This document shows, piece by piece, positions 25,540-34,610 of a DNA stretch of 64,000 nt; position 1 is the stretch's first letter; each line of letters begins with the position of its first letter. Origin of the DNA: Paenibacillus durus (GTDB lineage Bacteria > Bacillota > Bacilli > Paenibacillales > Paenibacillaceae); the NCBI RefSeq assembly GCF_000756615.1, contig NZ_CP009288.1, forward strand, positions 5,518,001 through 5,582,000. The letters are read 5' to 3'. The notes under the pieces were generated by a model that worked only from the letters and a program-made list of their open reading frames with translations, did not search any database and was not told the origin of the DNA. The translations under genes were made by a program, and so were the position numbers.

Positions 25540-27051
25540 TTAGCTGGCCGCAAAGCCTTTTTTGAATTTCTCGATAGCAGCCTTCAGGGCCTCTTCGTTA
25601 TCAGCCGTCAGGTCCTTCGTTTCCGTGATGGATGCAGCCACTTCCGGCGCATTGCTGTCCATATAGGAAAGGAATTCTTTTTCAAACCGTCTTACATCCT
25701 TAACCGGAATCTCATCCAGATATCCTTTGACCGCCGTATACAAGCTGATGACCTGATGTTCAACGGAAAGAGGCTGGTTGACACCCTGCTTCAGAATTTC
25801 CATCATCCGCGCGCCGCGGTTCAGACGGGCTTGGGTCGATTTGTCCAGATCGGAGCCGAATTGGGCAAAAGCCTGCAGCTCGCGGTACTGTGCAAGGTCC
25901 AGACGGAGCGAGCCCGCAACCTTCTTCATCGCTTTGATCTGCGCCGATCCGCCTACGCGGGATACGGAGATACCGACGTTAATCGCTGGACGCTGGCCGG
26001 AGTAGAACAAGTCCGATTCCAGGAAGATCTGGCCGTCAGTAATAGAAATAACGTTCGTCGGGATGTATGCCGATACGTCGGAAGCCTGCGTCTCGATGAA
26101 CGGCAGAGCGGTCAGCGAACCGCCGCCGAGCTCGTCGCTCAGCTTCGCTGCGCGTTCCAGCAGACGGGAATGGAGATAGAATACGTCGCCAGGGAATGCC
26201 TCGCGGCCCGGAGGGCGGCGGAGCAGCAGGGACAATTCACGGTAAGCAGCAGCCTGTTTCGACAGGTCGTCATAGATAACCAGAACGTGTTCGCCCTTGT
26301 ACATGAAGTATTCGCCCATCGCGCAGCCCGCATATGGAGCAATATACAGCAGCGGCGACGGTTCGGAAGCCGATGCGGTAACGACGATCGTATAGTCCAG
26401 CGCGCCGTGGCGGCGCAGTGTTTCCACGACCTGTGCTACTGTGGATTGCTTTTGTCCGATGGCAACGTAAATACATTTCATGCCGTTGCCCTTCTGGTTG
26501 ATAATGGCGTCGATGGCGATTGCCGTCTTACCGGTCTGACGGTCGCCGATGATCAGTTCGCGCTGACCGCGGCCGATCGGCACCATGGAGTCAATCGCCT
26601 TAAGGCCGGTTTGCATAGGCTCATGCACTGATTTACGCTCGATAACGCCCGGCGCGTTGTTCTCGACAGGACGGAATTCCGTCGTCTCGATCGGTCCCTT
26701 GCCGTCCAGCGGCTGGCCGAGCGGGTTAACGACACGGCCGAGCAGAGCTTCGCCAACGGGAACCTGCATAATGCGGCCCGTACGTTTAACTTGGTCGCCC
26801 TCACGGATTTCCGTATACTCACCAAGGATAACGACACCGACGTTGCTTTCCTCCAGATTGAGCGCCATGCCTACTACGCCGTTGGAGAACTCAAGCAGTT
26901 CGCCCGCCATCGCATTTTCCAGACCGTATACGCGGGCGATCCCGTCGCCGACTTGAATAACGGTTCCGATTTCGGTTACTTCAATATCGGATTTATATTG
27001 TTCGATTTGACTTTTAATCAAAGTGCTGATTTCTTCAGGTCTGATGCTCAA
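25540..27051 (-). CDS. atpA: ATP synthase F1 subunit alpha
   Basis: 503 residues, with the non-catalytic P-loop GDRQTGKT (169-176), the N-terminal MSIRPEEISTLIKSQIEQY, and the arginine-finger region VGISVSRVGGSAQIKAMK. It forms the hexamer with beta. 12 nt separate it from atpH. Confidence 0.98.
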   Translation of the reverse strand: MSIRPEEISTLIKSQIEQYKSDIEVTEIGTVIQVGDGIARVYGLENAMAGELLEFSNGVVGMALNLEESNVGVVILGEYTEIREGDQVKRTGRIMQVPVGEALLGRVVNPLGQPLDGKGPIETTEFRPVENNAPGVIERKSVHEPMQTGLKAIDSMVPIGRGQRELIIGDRQTGKTAIAIDAIINQKGNGMKCIYVAIGQKQSTVAQVVETLRRHGALDYTIVVTASASEPSPLLYIAPYAGCAMGEYFMYKGEHVLVIYDDLSKQAAAYRELSLLLRRPPGREAFPGDVFYLHSRLLERAAKLSDELGGGSLTALPFIETQASDVSAYIPTNVISITDGQIFLESDLFYSGQRPAINVGISVSRVGGSAQIKAMKKVAGSLRLDLAQYRELQAFAQFGSDLDKSTQARLNRGARMMEILKQGVNQPLSVEHQVISLYTAVKGYLDEIPVKDVRRFEKEFLSYMDSNAPEVAASITETKDLTADNEEALKAAIEKFKKGFAAS

Positions 27052-27063
27052 GTACGCTCACCC

Positions 27064-27615
27064 CTATCTTCTGTGCTTATCGTTAAAGGATTTTTCCAGA
27101 CGTTCCAGCTTGCCGGCAAGGCTGCCGTCGTACAGCGTATCGCCGATGATAACTTTCAGTCCGCCCAGCAAGCTTTTATCCACTACATTGGCAACGCGAA
27201 TCTTACGGCCGGTCAAGGTGCCGAATTCTTCGGCGACAGCTTTCTTTTCCTGCTCGTTCAGCTCATACATGGAATAAACGGTAGCGTCGGCAAGACCCAG
27301 GCTCTCGCCCTCAATCTTGACATAGCTGTCTAGCAGTTCGGAAAGGATGCTCATTCTGCCGCGCTCTACGAGAAGTTCAAGCGTGTTAATTACGACATTC
27401 GACAGCTTGCCTTCAAGCGTTTGTTTGAGCACCGCCAGCTTGTCCTCCCCCGAAATTTTCGGAGTGCTGATGAACCTTTGAAGATCGGTGTTCGAATCCA
27501 GAGCGGAAACCAGGGCTTTTAGCTCTTGCTCCACTTCCAGCGTCTTCTTCTCTTCAACAGCCACCTCAAACAATGCCTTCGCGTATCTTTTGGCAACTAC
27601 CGTATCCTGACTCAT
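27064..27615 (-). CDS. atpH: ATP synthase F1 subunit delta
   Basis: 183 residues; N-terminal helical domain (VAKRYAKALFEVAVEEKK) and C-terminal stalk-binding part (GTLTGRKIRVANVVDKSLLGGLKVIIGD). It links the peripheral stalk to the top of F1. Its ATG overlaps the atpF stop by four bases, so translation is coupled. Confidence 0.97.
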   Translation of the reverse strand: MSQDTVVAKRYAKALFEVAVEEKKTLEVEQELKALVSALDSNTDLQRFISTPKISGEDKLAVLKQTLEGKLSNVVINTLELLVERGRMSILSELLDSYVKIEGESLGLADATVYSMYELNEQEKKAVAEEFGTLTGRKIRVANVVDKSLLGGLKVIIGDTLYDGSLAGKLERLEKSFNDKHRR

Positions 27616-28100
27616 GATCTGCCCCCAACCTCTTTGAGGTATTGATCAACGAGTTCCTCCTGCGCGGCGTCCGAGCTGACTTCCTTCTCAAGCAGCTTGG
27701 ATGCGATTTTTACGGAAGCCGAACCGAGCTCGCTGCGCAGCGCCTCGACGGCCTTGTTCTTTTCGTTCTGAATGTCGCGGACAGCCTCATCCTTGATTCG
27801 AGCCGCTTCCGCTTTGGCTTGTTCAAGCAGTTGTTCGGTTTGCTTGTTGCTAGTCTGTCTGGACTGCTCGATAATGTCATAAGCTTCTTTGCGGGCATCC
27901 TGGAGAGCCTGCTTCTGTTCCTCTACGTAAGCGACCGCCTGCTCCCGCGTCTGCGAAGCTTCATTAATTTGCTGCAATACCAGCTCCCGCCGTTTCTCCA
28001 TAACGGAGAACAAGGGGCCGAACGCGTATTTGTTAAGCAGGAAATACAAGATAAGAAAAGCGATCAGCGCCAGGACGAGCGATGTGTATGAAAAATTCAC
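27612..28100 (-). CDS. atpF: ATP synthase Fo subunit b
   Basis: 162 residues: one N-terminal membrane helix (about 6-25) followed by a long charged helix (~30-155) that dimerises as the peripheral stalk. It overlaps atpH by four bases and is preceded by a 113-nt spacer holding an attenuator-like hairpin. Confidence 0.97.
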   Translation of the reverse strand: MNFSYTSLVLALIAFLILYFLLNKYAFGPLFSVMEKRRELVLQQINEASQTREQAVAYVEEQKQALQDARKEAYDIIEQSRQTSNKQTEQLLEQAKAEAARIKDEAVRDIQNEKNKAVEALRSELGSASVKIASKLLEKEVSSDAAQEELVDQYLKEVGGRS

Positions 28101-28159
28101 TTAGGGTCACTCCTTTCCGGTAACTTCGATAACCAACCAAAGACATACTATTTAAGCCA

Positions 28160-28194
28160 AAAAGAAAGCGCGGAGGGCCATGGCCTTCCCCGCC
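28160..28194 (-). terminator. Attenuator-like hairpin between atpE and atpF
   Basis: On the minus strand GCGGGGAAGGCC pairs with GGCCCTCCGC across a 2-nt centre (28168-28193), followed by GCTTTCTTTTT. It lies inside the operon, directly after atpE. Partial termination or 3'-end protection here would raise subunit c above the downstream subunits, as the 9-15:1 ring stoichiometry needs. Confidence 0.5.
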
Positions 28195-28213
28195 AAACTT
28201 TTTGTAAAATTTA

Positions 28214-28444
28214 TTAGGAGCCTGCTCCTGCATAGAAAATGAAGGCAAGTACGACACCGATAATCGGCAGGGCTTCTACCAGAGCCACACCAATGTACAT
28301 TGTCGTTTGAAGCGTCCCTCTAGCCTCAGGCTGACGGGCGATGCCTTCAACCGTCTTGCTGACAATCAGACCGTTACCAATACCTGCGCCAAGTGCGCCC
28401 AAACCTATCGCGATTGCTGCCGCGATATATGCCATAACTCCCAT
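28214..28444 (-). CDS. atpE: ATP synthase Fo subunit c
   Basis: 76 residues: two membrane helices joined by the polar loop ARQPEARG. The ion-binding carboxylate is Glu57 in VALVEALPIIG. The first helix has the Gly-rich GLGALGAGIGNG packing motif, and no obvious Na-type Gln ligand was seen, so a proton-driven ring is likely. Confidence 0.97.
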   Translation of the reverse strand: MGVMAYIAAAIAIGLGALGAGIGNGLIVSKTVEGIARQPEARGTLQTTMYIGVALVEALPIIGVVLAFIFYAGAGS

Positions 28445-28528
28445 TTGATGAATCCTCCTTAAATTGTGTGTGATTTGTACTTTAATATATTTAAAGATCA
28501 GACGTACTTGCGTGCGCCTTGATTGAAA

Positions 28529-29347
28529 CTAATGATCCTCATGCGTGGTTATCGCCTGTGATATGTACAGGAATGTCAGCATGGTAAAGACAAATGCCTG
28601 GATTGAACCGACGAAGATACTGAAGCCCTGCCACACTATAAGCAGCGGGATGGAGGCGACAAATCCAAGAGCTCCGAGAGAACCCAGCTTAACGAGCTGC
28701 GCAATCAGCACTTCCCCGGCGAATATATTACCGAAAAGACGCATACCGTGTGTAAGCAGCTTGGAGAACTGCTCAATCAGGTTAATCGGCAGGAAGACAG
28801 GGAATGGTTGAAGATAATGTTTGAAATACGCTTTCGTGTTGCGAGTGATCCCAAGAAAATGGACGATCAGGAAGATCAATCCAGCTAGTCCCAAGGACAC
28901 GGCAGGATCGGCTGTAGGCGATTTCCACCAGCTTACTCCGACTTCTGCCTCCCCTGCCGGATTAGCGGCATGGACCTTATGGATTTCCTCCACAACATTT
29001 ACAAGCGGTTGGTTAAAGAACGTCGCTTTGCTTGCATCGTGGTACTCGGTAACAATCCCGAACGGCAAGCCAAGCATATTTCCGACAAATATAAACAGGA
29101 TCAGCGTTAGTCCAAGACTGAGGAAAGGCTTGCCTTTCTTCAAATCCATTGTGCTGGACATCATGCCTTGTACAAATTCAACGAGCCATTCCATGAAGTT
29201 TTGCATTTTGCCGGGGTTCTCCACGGAAAGATTCCGCGTCGCCAGACGAGCAATAATCAAGACGATTGTACAGGTAACGATCAGCATCAACACGATGGAC
29301 AGATCAAATTCGAGTCCAGCGAGTTTAATATTTGGTGATAAATGCAT
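28529..29347 (-). CDS. atpB: ATP synthase Fo subunit a
   Basis: 272 residues with five to six membrane helices. The essential arginine is in THGMRLFGNIFAGE, and the C-terminus has IQAFVFTMLTFLYISQAI. A GTG three codons upstream is in frame, but ATG 29347 is 8 nt from AAAGGGGTG, which itself is the end of atpI; the genes are 5 nt apart. Confidence 0.96.
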   Translation of the reverse strand: MHLSPNIKLAGLEFDLSIVLMLIVTCTIVLIIARLATRNLSVENPGKMQNFMEWLVEFVQGMMSSTMDLKKGKPFLSLGLTLILFIFVGNMLGLPFGIVTEYHDASKATFFNQPLVNVVEEIHKVHAANPAGEAEVGVSWWKSPTADPAVSLGLAGLIFLIVHFLGITRNTKAYFKHYLQPFPVFLPINLIEQFSKLLTHGMRLFGNIFAGEVLIAQLVKLGSLGALGFVASIPLLIVWQGFSIFVGSIQAFVFTMLTFLYISQAITTHEDH

Positions 29348-29352
29348 GTTTC

Positions 29353-29754
29353 TCACCCCTTTCCGTCAGTATGTTTGCGTTCCTCAATTTGCAGCAAAAT
29401 AAATCCCATGATAGGAAGTACGAAATAACCGGTCGCAAGACTGGCGCATACGGCGATCTCATTGAAATAATGAGGAAATTCAAGCGCGAGTACAACCGCC
29501 AAGATGGAGGTTGCTATCCTCAACCCGAAACCCAGCGTAGCGCGGGCTTTACTTTCACCGGAGGCGGATTTTGCAATTCCTTTCACTTTGTAAGCCATGT
29601 AAAAAACATTGAGACAGCTTACGCTGGCGCCAAGCACGATACCGTGAAGGACGGTGCGGCGATGGGGCATCAATTCGGCGATGATAGCACAAACGACAAT
29701 AATCCCCGCAATGCTCATCAACATCAGTTTGTTCATTCTGGCTGCATCATTCAT
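29353..29754 (-). CDS. atpI: ATP synthase subunit I (AtpI)
   Basis: 133 residues with four membrane helices, the Bacillus-type ATP synthase protein I, thought to help assemble the c-ring or carry Mg2+. The start ATG overlaps the atpZ stop by eight bases (ATGAATGA). Confidence 0.85.
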   Translation of the reverse strand: MNDAARMNKLMLMSIAGIIVVCAIIAELMPHRRTVLHGIVLGASVSCLNVFYMAYKVKGIAKSASGESKARATLGFGLRIATSILAVVLALEFPHYFNEIAVCASLATGYFVLPIMGFILLQIEERKHTDGKG

Positions 29755-30001
29755 CGCTATCCCTCGTCACTTTTTTGATAAGACTCACAATAGCTGCGGC
29801 TCCTGACAGCATGCCGAAAAGAACACCTAGACCAACCCACAAACCTTGGTTACCCCACATGCTCCCAAGCCATTTCCCGAAAAAATAACCGCCTATGGTA
29901 CAGCCGGCAAGATCGATACCGATGGCACTGACAAGACCCATAGCCTGAAAGGATTTACGTAATTTCCGGTTCTCATCATTCGGTTGTTCAGGATGTTTCA
30001 T
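29747..30001 (-). CDS. atpZ: AtpZ/AtpI family protein
   Basis: 84 residues: a charged N-terminus, then two membrane helices with the family Gly motif (GCTIGGYFFGKWLG). This family precedes atp operons and works with AtpI in Mg2+/Ca2+ handling or Fo assembly. A TTG at 30025 is in frame, but ATG 30001 follows AAGGGTGGGG, and the predicted transcript begins near 30022. Confidence 0.82.
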   Translation of the reverse strand: MKHPEQPNDENRKLRKSFQAMGLVSAIGIDLAGCTIGGYFFGKWLGSMWGNQGLWVGLGVLFGMLSGAAAIVSLIKKVTRDSDE

Positions 30002-30028
30002 AGCACCCCACCCTTGGAATTCCAATTC

Positions 30029-30058
30029 ATTTTACTGAATGTAACAAGAGTTTGTCAA
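30029..30058 (-). promoter_or_regulatory. SigA promoter of the ATP synthase operon
   Basis: On the minus strand a perfect TTGACA (30053-30058) lies 18 nt from TAAAAT (30029-30034). The start would be about 20 nt before the atpZ ATG, a very short leader. Confidence 0.65.
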
Positions 30059-30136
30059 CGTGTCATAAACAGGCTCGAAAAACGGCTGAAAGTATGAAAA
30101 AAATCACAGTAAATCATTCCAAAACCATATCAACCG

Positions 30137-30151
30137 TACAGTTGTACTGTA
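30137..30151. promoter_or_regulatory. Palindrome TACAGT-TGT-ACTGTA between wecB and atpZ
   Basis: A perfect 6-bp inverted repeat with a 3-nt centre lies 30 nt past the wecB stop and about 80 nt upstream of the atp promoter. It lacks a T-run, so it resembles an operator more than a terminator. Confidence 0.35.
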
Positions 30152-30180
30152 TGCTCACAAAAACTTTTTCACAACTAAGC

Positions 30181-31350
30181 CTATTCTGATTCTAAATTAT
30201 TTGTGAACATTCTGTGAAATTGGTCAGGGCGCTCTTCAATAACTCCGAAGTGGTGCAAAATCGCATTGACAATGCGTTGCGACGCTTTGCCGTCTCCGTA
30301 CGGGTTGGCGGCCCGGCTCATGGATTGATAGAGGTCTTGATCCGTCAGCAAGGCATGTGTCCGTTGATACACCTTCTCCTCGTCCGTACCTACCAGTTCC
30401 AGCGTTCCGGCCTCGATGCCTTCCGGACGCTCCGTCGTGTCGCGCAGCACAAGAACAGGAACTCCGAAGGAGGGGGCTTCTTCCTGTAAGCCGCCTGAAT
30501 CGGTCAAAATCAAGTGGGTATGCGGATAAAAATTGTGCAAGTCCACGACATCCAGCGGATCGATCAGCTTAATTCTGGGATGCCCGCCCAAAATCTCGTA
30601 TGCCGGCTCCTTAACGGCCGGGCTCGGATGCACGGGATAACAGATGGCGACATCTTCGAATTCATCAGCAATCCTTTTGACGGCACGGAAAATATGACGG
30701 TGCGGTTCGCCTTGAGACTCCCTGCGGTGCGCCGTCATCAGAATAAGTCTTTTTCCTTCAGCCCATTCCAGTACCGGATGCCGGTAGCCCGGCTGTACGG
30801 TATATTGAAACACATCGGTCACCGTATTGCCTGTGATATAAACACTTGATTCTTTTTTGTTTTCATGTCTCAAATTTCCAGCCGACCAGTCGGTCGGAGC
30901 GAAGTGCAGGTCGGCGATCACGCCGGTCAATTGACGGTTCATTTCTTCAGGATATGGAGAGAGCTTGTTCCAGGTTCGCAGCCCCGCTTCCACATGTCCC
31001 ACCTGTATCTGCTGCAAAAAAGAGGCGTAGCTGGCAAGAAATGTCGTCAGCGTATCTCCGTGAACAAGCACCAGATCCGGCTTCGCTTCCCGCAGTACGG
31101 GTTCCAGCCCTGCAAGAACGCGAATGGAAATCTCGTTCAGCGTCTGCCGGTCCTTCATGACGTCCAAATCGTAGTCGGGCACAATGTTAAATACTTCAAG
31201 CACTTGATCAAGCAGCTGCCGGTGCTGCGCCGTGACGCAAACCAGCGATTCGATATGTTCGGGATGCTTTTGAAGCTCAAGAACCAAAGGCGCCATCTTG
31301 ATTGCCTCGGGACGGACACCGAAAATCGTCATTACTTTAATCTTGGACAT
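30181..31350 (-). CDS. wecB: UDP-N-acetylglucosamine 2-epimerase (non-hydrolysing)
   Basis: Converts UDP-GlcNAc to UDP-ManNAc, the donor for the TagA step. The 389-residue protein has TIFGVRPEAIKMAPLVLEL, VHGDTLTTFLAS, TAHRRESQGEPHRH and TDSGGLQEEAPSFGVPVLVLRDTTERPE, all family signatures. The frame runs 31 codons upstream, but ATG 31350 has AAAGGAT/AGGGG upstream. It is also called mnaA or yvyH. It lies 34 nt after upp. Confidence 0.95.
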   Translation of the reverse strand: MSKIKVMTIFGVRPEAIKMAPLVLELQKHPEHIESLVCVTAQHRQLLDQVLEVFNIVPDYDLDVMKDRQTLNEISIRVLAGLEPVLREAKPDLVLVHGDTLTTFLASYASFLQQIQVGHVEAGLRTWNKLSPYPEEMNRQLTGVIADLHFAPTDWSAGNLRHENKKESSVYITGNTVTDVFQYTVQPGYRHPVLEWAEGKRLILMTAHRRESQGEPHRHIFRAVKRIADEFEDVAICYPVHPSPAVKEPAYEILGGHPRIKLIDPLDVVDLHNFYPHTHLILTDSGGLQEEAPSFGVPVLVLRDTTERPEGIEAGTLELVGTDEEKVYQRTHALLTDQDLYQSMSRAANPYGDGKASQRIVNAILHHFGVIEERPDQFHRMFTNNLESE

Positions 31351-31384
31351 AACCCCTATCCTTTCTTCTGCTGCTTTACGTTTG

Positions 31385-32014
31385 TCACTTCGTTCCGTAC
31401 AGCCGGTCTCCGGCATCGCCAAGACCCGGCACGATATAGCCATGATCGTTCAGATGATCGTCAAGCGCGGCAACATAAATGTCAACATCCGGATGGGCTT
31501 CCTGAACGGCGGCAACGCCTTCGGGAGCGGCAATCAGATTCATCATCTTGATCTGAGTGCAGCCGCGGTTCTTGAGCGAAGTGATAGCCGCGATTGCGGA
31601 CCCGCCGGTCGCCAGCATCGGATCGATGACAATCAGTTCACGCTCCTGCACATCCGTAGGCAGCTTGATGTAATATTCGACGGGCTGAAGCGTCTCCGGA
31701 TCACGGAACAGGCCGACATGGCCCACCTTCGCCGCCGGAAGCAGCTTCAGAACACCCTCCAGCATCCCAAGGCCGGCGCGCAGGATCGGGATAAGTCCCA
31801 GCATTCTGCCGGAGATGACCTTACTTTCGGTTTCAGCGACCGGAGTCTGCACAGTAATTGTTTCCAAAGGAATATCCCGCGTAATCTCATAGGCCATCAA
31901 AGTCGCTACTTCATCTACATGTTCCCTAAATTCCTTCGTATTGGTTCGCACATCGCGTATAAAAGTCAGTTTGTGCTGAATCAAAGGATGATCGCAAATC
32001 ACCAGTTTTCCCAT
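31385..32014 (-). CDS. upp: Uracil phosphoribosyltransferase
   Basis: Salvages uracil to UMP with PRPP. The 209-residue protein has the PRPP loop VIDPMLATGGSAIAAI and the C-terminal uracil-binding YIVPGLGDAGDRLYGTK. The order glyA-upp is that of Bacillus, but a terminator separates the genes here. Confidence 0.97.
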   Translation of the reverse strand: MGKLVICDHPLIQHKLTFIRDVRTNTKEFREHVDEVATLMAYEITRDIPLETITVQTPVAETESKVISGRMLGLIPILRAGLGMLEGVLKLLPAAKVGHVGLFRDPETLQPVEYYIKLPTDVQERELIVIDPMLATGGSAIAAITSLKNRGCTQIKMMNLIAAPEGVAAVQEAHPDVDIYVAALDDHLNDHGYIVPGLGDAGDRLYGTK

Positions 32015-32285
32015 TCGTTTGTCCCTCCGGTAGCAGTAAGTTTTGTCCAGGCGAGCCCGGGCTAACCCTTTCTCAGCTAAATCCTGTAATATTATATCAT
32101 CACTGATGGCTCATTTCATCTAGGAAAGGAGGGATTGCCGATCTGGGAAAATCTGAGTTCCCGTTTTCAGGTTTTGCATACTTTTCACAATATTTTCACG
32201 ATATTTCATGAAAGTTAGTTGAACATTCTCATTCGCTTTCTGCAACTTTCATGTATTTACCATGCGTTTCTGTGAACATTCTGTC
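32015..32285. other. Gene-free spacer upstream of upp
   Basis: The stretch is AT-rich around 32170-32260 and has several TTTCA/TGAAA motifs. Nothing codes here on either strand, and it should contain the upp promoter; no clear -35/-10 pair was identified. Confidence 0.5.
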
Positions 32286-32327
32286 AAAAAAAGCCCCGGC
32301 AAGCCGAAAGTCGGACATGCAGGGGCT
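32286..32327 (-). terminator. Terminator of glyA
   Basis: AGCCCC/GGGGCT arms around a ~24-nt internal hairpin (CGACTTTCGG) and seven Ts on the minus strand. Confidence 0.8.
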
Positions 32328-32373
32328 GGAAACGAGGCGTCGGGCGGCAGTGGACCGCATCGCGTTTTAGTGA

Positions 32374-33621
32374 TTAGTACTGTAAAGAAGGGTAAATTGG
32401 AAAGCGCTCCGTCAGCGCAGCGACCCGGCGGGCAGCGTCTTGCAGCGTGGCTTCATCTTTTGGATTCTTCAGCACGGCAGCGATGAGCTTGCCGATCTCG
32501 GTCATCGCCTGCTCATCCATGCCGCGCGAGGTAACCGCTGGCGTACCGATCCGGATGCCGCTTGTAACGAACGGACTGGTCGGATCGAACGGAATCGCAT
32601 TTTTATTAACGGTGATGCCAATGGAATCGAGCACTTTTTCCGCATCCTTGCCGGTAATGTTCAAATTACGCGTATCAACCAGCATCAGATGGTTGTCGGT
32701 TCCGCCAGAGACGATATTGACGCCTTCGCCCAGCAGTGTTTCCGCCAGCACCTTAGCATTCTTAACTACATTCTCCGCATAAGTCTTAAAGGACGGCTGA
32801 AGCGCTTCGCCGAAGGATACGGCCTTGGCAGCGATGACATGCATCAACGGACCGCCTTGCGAGCCCGGGAATACGGCCTTGTCAATCGCAGCAGCCCACG
32901 GCTGTTTGCAGAGAATCATGCCGCCCCGCGGACCGCGCAGCGTCTTGTGGGTGGTCGTGGTCACGAAATGGGCATGCGGAACAGGGCTCGTGTGAAGTCC
33001 TGCGGCTACCAGGCCGGCGATATGCGCCATATCGACCATGAACAGCGAGCCGACGTCGCTTGCGATCGAAGCCAGAGCTTCGAAATCAATCGTACGCGGA
33101 TAGGCGCTTGCGCCGGCGACGATCAGCTTCGGACGATGCTTGAAAGCGGCTTTGCGCACTTCGTCGTAGTCGATAAGGAAGGTATCTTCCTGAACGCCGT
33201 AAGCGACAAAATTATAGAGAAGGCCGGAAGCGTTAACCGGGCTGCCATGCGTCAGGTGACCGCCATGAGCCAGGTTCATGCCGAGCACCGTATCTCCCGG
33301 ATTGAGCGCGGCGAGGTACACAGCCATGTTCGCCTGCGCGCCGGAGTGCGGCTGCACGTTGGCATGATCGGCGCCGAACAGCTGCTTGGCGCGATCACGG
33401 GCCAGATTCTCCACGATGTCCACATCTTCACAGCCGCCGTAGTAACGTTTCCCCGGGTAACCTTCGGCGTATTTATTCGTCAGCACGGAGCCCATGGCCT
33501 CAATGACAGCCTCACTCACGATATTCTCCGAAGCAATCAGCTCGATATTGGCCTTCTGACGCTTAAGTTCCAGTCCCATCGCTTTCAGTACTTCCGGGTC
33601 ACTCTTGCGCAATTGTTCCAT
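32374..33621 (-). CDS. glyA: Serine hydroxymethyltransferase
   Basis: PLP enzyme that interconverts serine and glycine and loads tetrahydrofolate with one-carbon units. The 415-residue protein has the PLP lysine in TTTTHKTLRGPRGG, and YAEGYPGKRYYGGCE and VDMAHIAGLVAAG are typical. It lies 50 nt after ywlG, as in Bacillus. Confidence 0.97.
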   Translation of the reverse strand: MEQLRKSDPEVLKAMGLELKRQKANIELIASENIVSEAVIEAMGSVLTNKYAEGYPGKRYYGGCEDVDIVENLARDRAKQLFGADHANVQPHSGAQANMAVYLAALNPGDTVLGMNLAHGGHLTHGSPVNASGLLYNFVAYGVQEDTFLIDYDEVRKAAFKHRPKLIVAGASAYPRTIDFEALASIASDVGSLFMVDMAHIAGLVAAGLHTSPVPHAHFVTTTTHKTLRGPRGGMILCKQPWAAAIDKAVFPGSQGGPLMHVIAAKAVSFGEALQPSFKTYAENVVKNAKVLAETLLGEGVNIVSGGTDNHLMLVDTRNLNITGKDAEKVLDSIGITVNKNAIPFDPTSPFVTSGIRIGTPAVTSRGMDEQAMTEIGKLIAAVLKNPKDEATLQDAARRVAALTERFPIYPSLQY

Positions 33622-33671
33622 TTTTGTTGTTTCCTCCCTGAATTTAGTTTATGAGATGGGGGTATTCTTCC

Positions 33672-34322
33672 CTAATCACACAGCTTCGACCCGTTATCCT
33701 CCTGCTGCCGGTACACCGCGCGTTCGCCGCCGATCAGCGGCGGTCTGGTGTAGGCCGAATTGACGCGGGCTTCTCCGATATAGCGCAGCGATGTCCGGAA
33801 AGGCACCGCGACGCGGCGGAGATGCATTCCAATCAGAGTCTCGCCGATATCGACGCCAGCATGGGCCTGCACCGTTTCGGCAAGCACGGGATCGGTCATC
33901 TCGCGGTATGCCGCCGCACCGAGAGACCCTCCCGCTCCGGGAATCGGCACTGCCGACACCTCAGTTAGACCGAGCTGCTCCAGCAGTCTTCGCTCCATTA
34001 CAATCGCCCGGTTTAAATGCTCACAGCACTGAAATACCGGTGAGAAGCCAAACTCCTCGGCAGCCCGGCGGACGCCGGACAGCAGCTGCTGCGCTACCTC
34101 AAGCGCACCCCCGGTGCCGATCCGCACGCCGGCTACCTCGCTCGTGCTGGCGCCGACAATGAGCACTTTGCCTTGTCCAATCCCGCCGGCTTCCGCCAGT
34201 TCCCGCAGCACGAGATAAGTCTGTTCGGCAATAGATGGATCTGCCTTGGCAGCATGTCCGCTTCCAGCCAAATCCTTGGCCGAAGGAATAAGTTCCTCCG
34301 CCCGGTTTTCGTAATGTTTCAC
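33672..34322 (-). CDS. ywlG: UPF0340/TIGR01440 family protein (YwlG)
   Basis: 216 residues; family segments IVGASTSEVAGVRIGTGGALEVA, CCEHLNRAIVMER, VPIPGAGGSLGAAAY and GMHLRRVAVP are visible. It is a soluble protein of unknown function, conserved next to glyA in Bacilli. The start is GTG with AGGAGGT upstream. There is an extra charged stretch in the first 30 residues. Confidence 0.88.
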   Translation of the reverse strand: MKHYENRAEELIPSAKDLAGSGHAAKADPSIAEQTYLVLRELAEAGGIGQGKVLIVGASTSEVAGVRIGTGGALEVAQQLLSGVRRAAEEFGFSPVFQCCEHLNRAIVMERRLLEQLGLTEVSAVPIPGAGGSLGAAAYREMTDPVLAETVQAHAGVDIGETLIGMHLRRVAVPFRTSLRYIGEARVNSAYTRPPLIGGERAVYRQQEDNGSKLCD

Positions 34323-34406
34323 CGCTTTACCTCCTAAAAGAAAACCAAAGTTGTCTTATACGGATCAGGATGATATGCGCGACTCTTATAAATTTCAGCA
34401 TTTAAA

Positions 34407-34446
34407 CAAAAAAGAGCAGTCCGCAGACAGCTGCGGAATTGCTCTT
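34407..34446 (-). terminator. Terminator of the ywlE transcript
   Basis: AAAGAGCAATTCCGCA pairs with TGCGGACTGCTCTTTT, then Ts on the minus strand, about 165 nt after the ywlE stop codon. Confidence 0.75.
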
Positions 34447-34610
34447 TCGCCCAGGCGACCGGCCGTCTACTCCGATGCTCCATCGTGGTTTATCCACACT
34501 TGTCGCCAGTTACACCGGAACCGATATTTGTCTATATCTTAAATCATCATGCTCGGAAAATCAACCATCTAGGAGAAGAAAGCTCTTTGCCGTCCGTTCG
34601 GGGAGACATT

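Noticed and set aside
32440..33654. A 404-codon plus-strand frame opposite glyA
   Set aside because: It is the antisense shadow of glyA; its codons and translation show no protein-like pattern.
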